A program made the translations under genes and the position numbers. A stretch of 5,711 bases of DNA from JAKSUT01 sp045616505 (GTDB lineage: Bacteria; Cyanobacteriota; Vampirovibrionia; Gastranaerophilales; Gastranaerophilaceae): positions 1-5,711 of the forward strand of contig JAZLGV010000083.1 of NCBI GenBank assembly GCA_045616505.1. The letters are read 5' to 3'. Positions 5,263 to 5,711 of this stretch are shown here, piece after piece. Numbering within the stretch: position 1 is the first letter of the stretch; every line of letters begins with the position of its first letter. The notes beneath the pieces were generated by a model. It searched no databases. It saw nothing but the letters and a program-made list of their open reading frames with translations, and was not told the DNA's origin.

Positions 5263-5306
5263 AAAAAAACACCTGCTCTAAAATTGAAATTTTAAGCAGA
5301 TGTTTT
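5263..5306 (-). terminator. Intrinsic terminator of the coiled-coil protein gene
   Basis: Read on the minus strand, AAAACA-T-CTGCTTAAAAT (5306-5289) pairs with ATTTTA-G-AGCAGGTGTTTT (5284-5266). There is one mismatch and one bulged base around a 4-base loop (5288-5285). Seven U follow (5269-5263). It starts 25 bases after the stop at 5331 and separates that gene from the synthase, which therefore needs its own promoter. Confidence 0.8.
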
Positions 5307-5330
5307 ATATTTTTTAGTTTTATATTTTAA

Positions 5331-5711
5331 CTATTTAGACAAAGATTTAATTTGTTTGTCATAGTAAGTTTCAATTACTGAATATTTTTTTGTTGAAGCT
5401 TTCAATTCAAGTTCATAGATTTTTGTTAAATATTTTTTGTCTACATCGTTAAGAACTGTTGAATTTTTAGTACTTGTTATTGCGTTTGAAATTGTTGTTT
5501 TTTCTGTGTTGTAAATTTTTAGTGCTTCAGCTTTTCTGTTTTGCATATTAGTAATTGAAGCAGCTTTAGCATTAGCGGCATTTGCACTTGTTTCTTTTGC
5601 TTTTGAAACTGCAGTGTTTGCTTTTGTAAGAGCTGAATCAACTTTGTTTAGGGCATCTGTTAAGCTGTCATAAATAGATGCTGCATTAGCTGCTTGAGCT
5701 CCAATGATAAT
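5331..5711 (-). CDS. Alanine-rich coiled-coil protein, probably secreted, 5' end cut by window edge
   Basis: The frame is open from the right edge (5711) to TAA at 5333-5331, 126 codons in all. An internal ATG at 5546 would give 71 residues, but it lacks a ribosome binding site and cuts a continuous helical domain, so I take the longer frame. The visible part begins IIIGAQAANAAS. That looks like the end of a signal-peptide hydrophobic core with an A-x-A type cleavage site (A-N-A or Q-A-A), so the true start is probably only 10-20 codons outside the window. The next 50 or so residues are Ala/Lys/Ser/Thr-rich with heptad-like spacing (DALNKVDSALTKANTAVSKA, then KETSANAANAKAAS). A second helical part with Tyr and Lys follows and ends SVIETYYDKQIKSLSK. 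Composition suggests an elongated periplasmic or surface helical bundle. I cannot name a family. If the edge falls inside a longer protein, the signal-peptide reading fails. Confidence 0.78.
   Translation of the reverse strand: MIIGAQAANAASIYDSLTDALNKVDSALTKANTAVSKAKETSANAANAKAASITNMQNRKAEALKIYNTEKTTISNAITSTKNSTVLNDVDKKYLTKIYELELKASTKKYSVIETYYDKQIKSLSK

Noticed and set aside
5331..5546. A complete 71-aa protein starting at the ATG at 5546
   Set aside because: The same frame continues open to the right edge with 55 more codons of matching composition, and there is no ribosome binding site before 5546.

Overview
The window is AT-rich (roughly 70% A+T by eye). It looks like accessory chromosomal DNA of a low-GC bacterium, and my best guess is a gut member of the Vampirovibrionia/Gastranaerophilales ('Melainabacteria'). 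Three things point there: the base composition; the unusual N-termini of two of its proteins (a short Asn/Gln-rich leader ending in a [ST]-F-x-x-K motif, which I recall as common in that lineage); and the style of the long glycogen-synthase-like protein. This assignment is an inference and no marker gene supports it.

Layout from left to right. Bases 1-233 hold the start of a possible multi-pass membrane protein on the minus strand, cut by the left edge. Bases 258-444 hold a small plus-strand gene that appears frameshifted, with a recognisable V-x-S-Y-x-R-x-D-G-T-x-V motif in the second frame. From about 507 a good promoter leads to an intact flavodoxin-fold/FMN-reductase-type protein (571-1119, +) with an Isf-like cysteine cluster. 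It is closed by a bidirectional terminator shared with a convergent 153-aa protein of unknown function (1201-1662, -). The gap 1663-2079 is a gene graveyard. It holds a fossil copy of the C-terminal membrane anchor of the downstream synthase (minus strand, 1754-1840), directly abutting the first 25 codons of an acyltransferase-3-like gene (plus strand, 1870-1947). Next comes an intact DUF378 small membrane protein (2080-2289, +), whose stop codon lies inside a 23-bp perfect terminator hairpin. The hairpin also serves the convergent 929-aa GT5 glycogen/starch-synthase-like protein (2352-5141, -). Upstream of that, behind its own terminator, is an alanine-rich, probably secreted coiled-coil protein (5331-5711, -), cut by the right edge.

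There is no obvious operon: each intact gene has its own terminator or its own ribosome binding site in an untranslated leader. The main interest is the synthase. It is about twice the usual GlgA length, carries a lineage-type N-terminal leader, a long charged helical insertion and a C-terminal transmembrane anchor, and it departs from the family at donor-site residues (SRFAPCELT instead of SRFEPCGLT). A second, decayed copy of its anchor lies about 600 bp away. I see no CRISPR array, tRNA, rRNA, transposase or phage gene.
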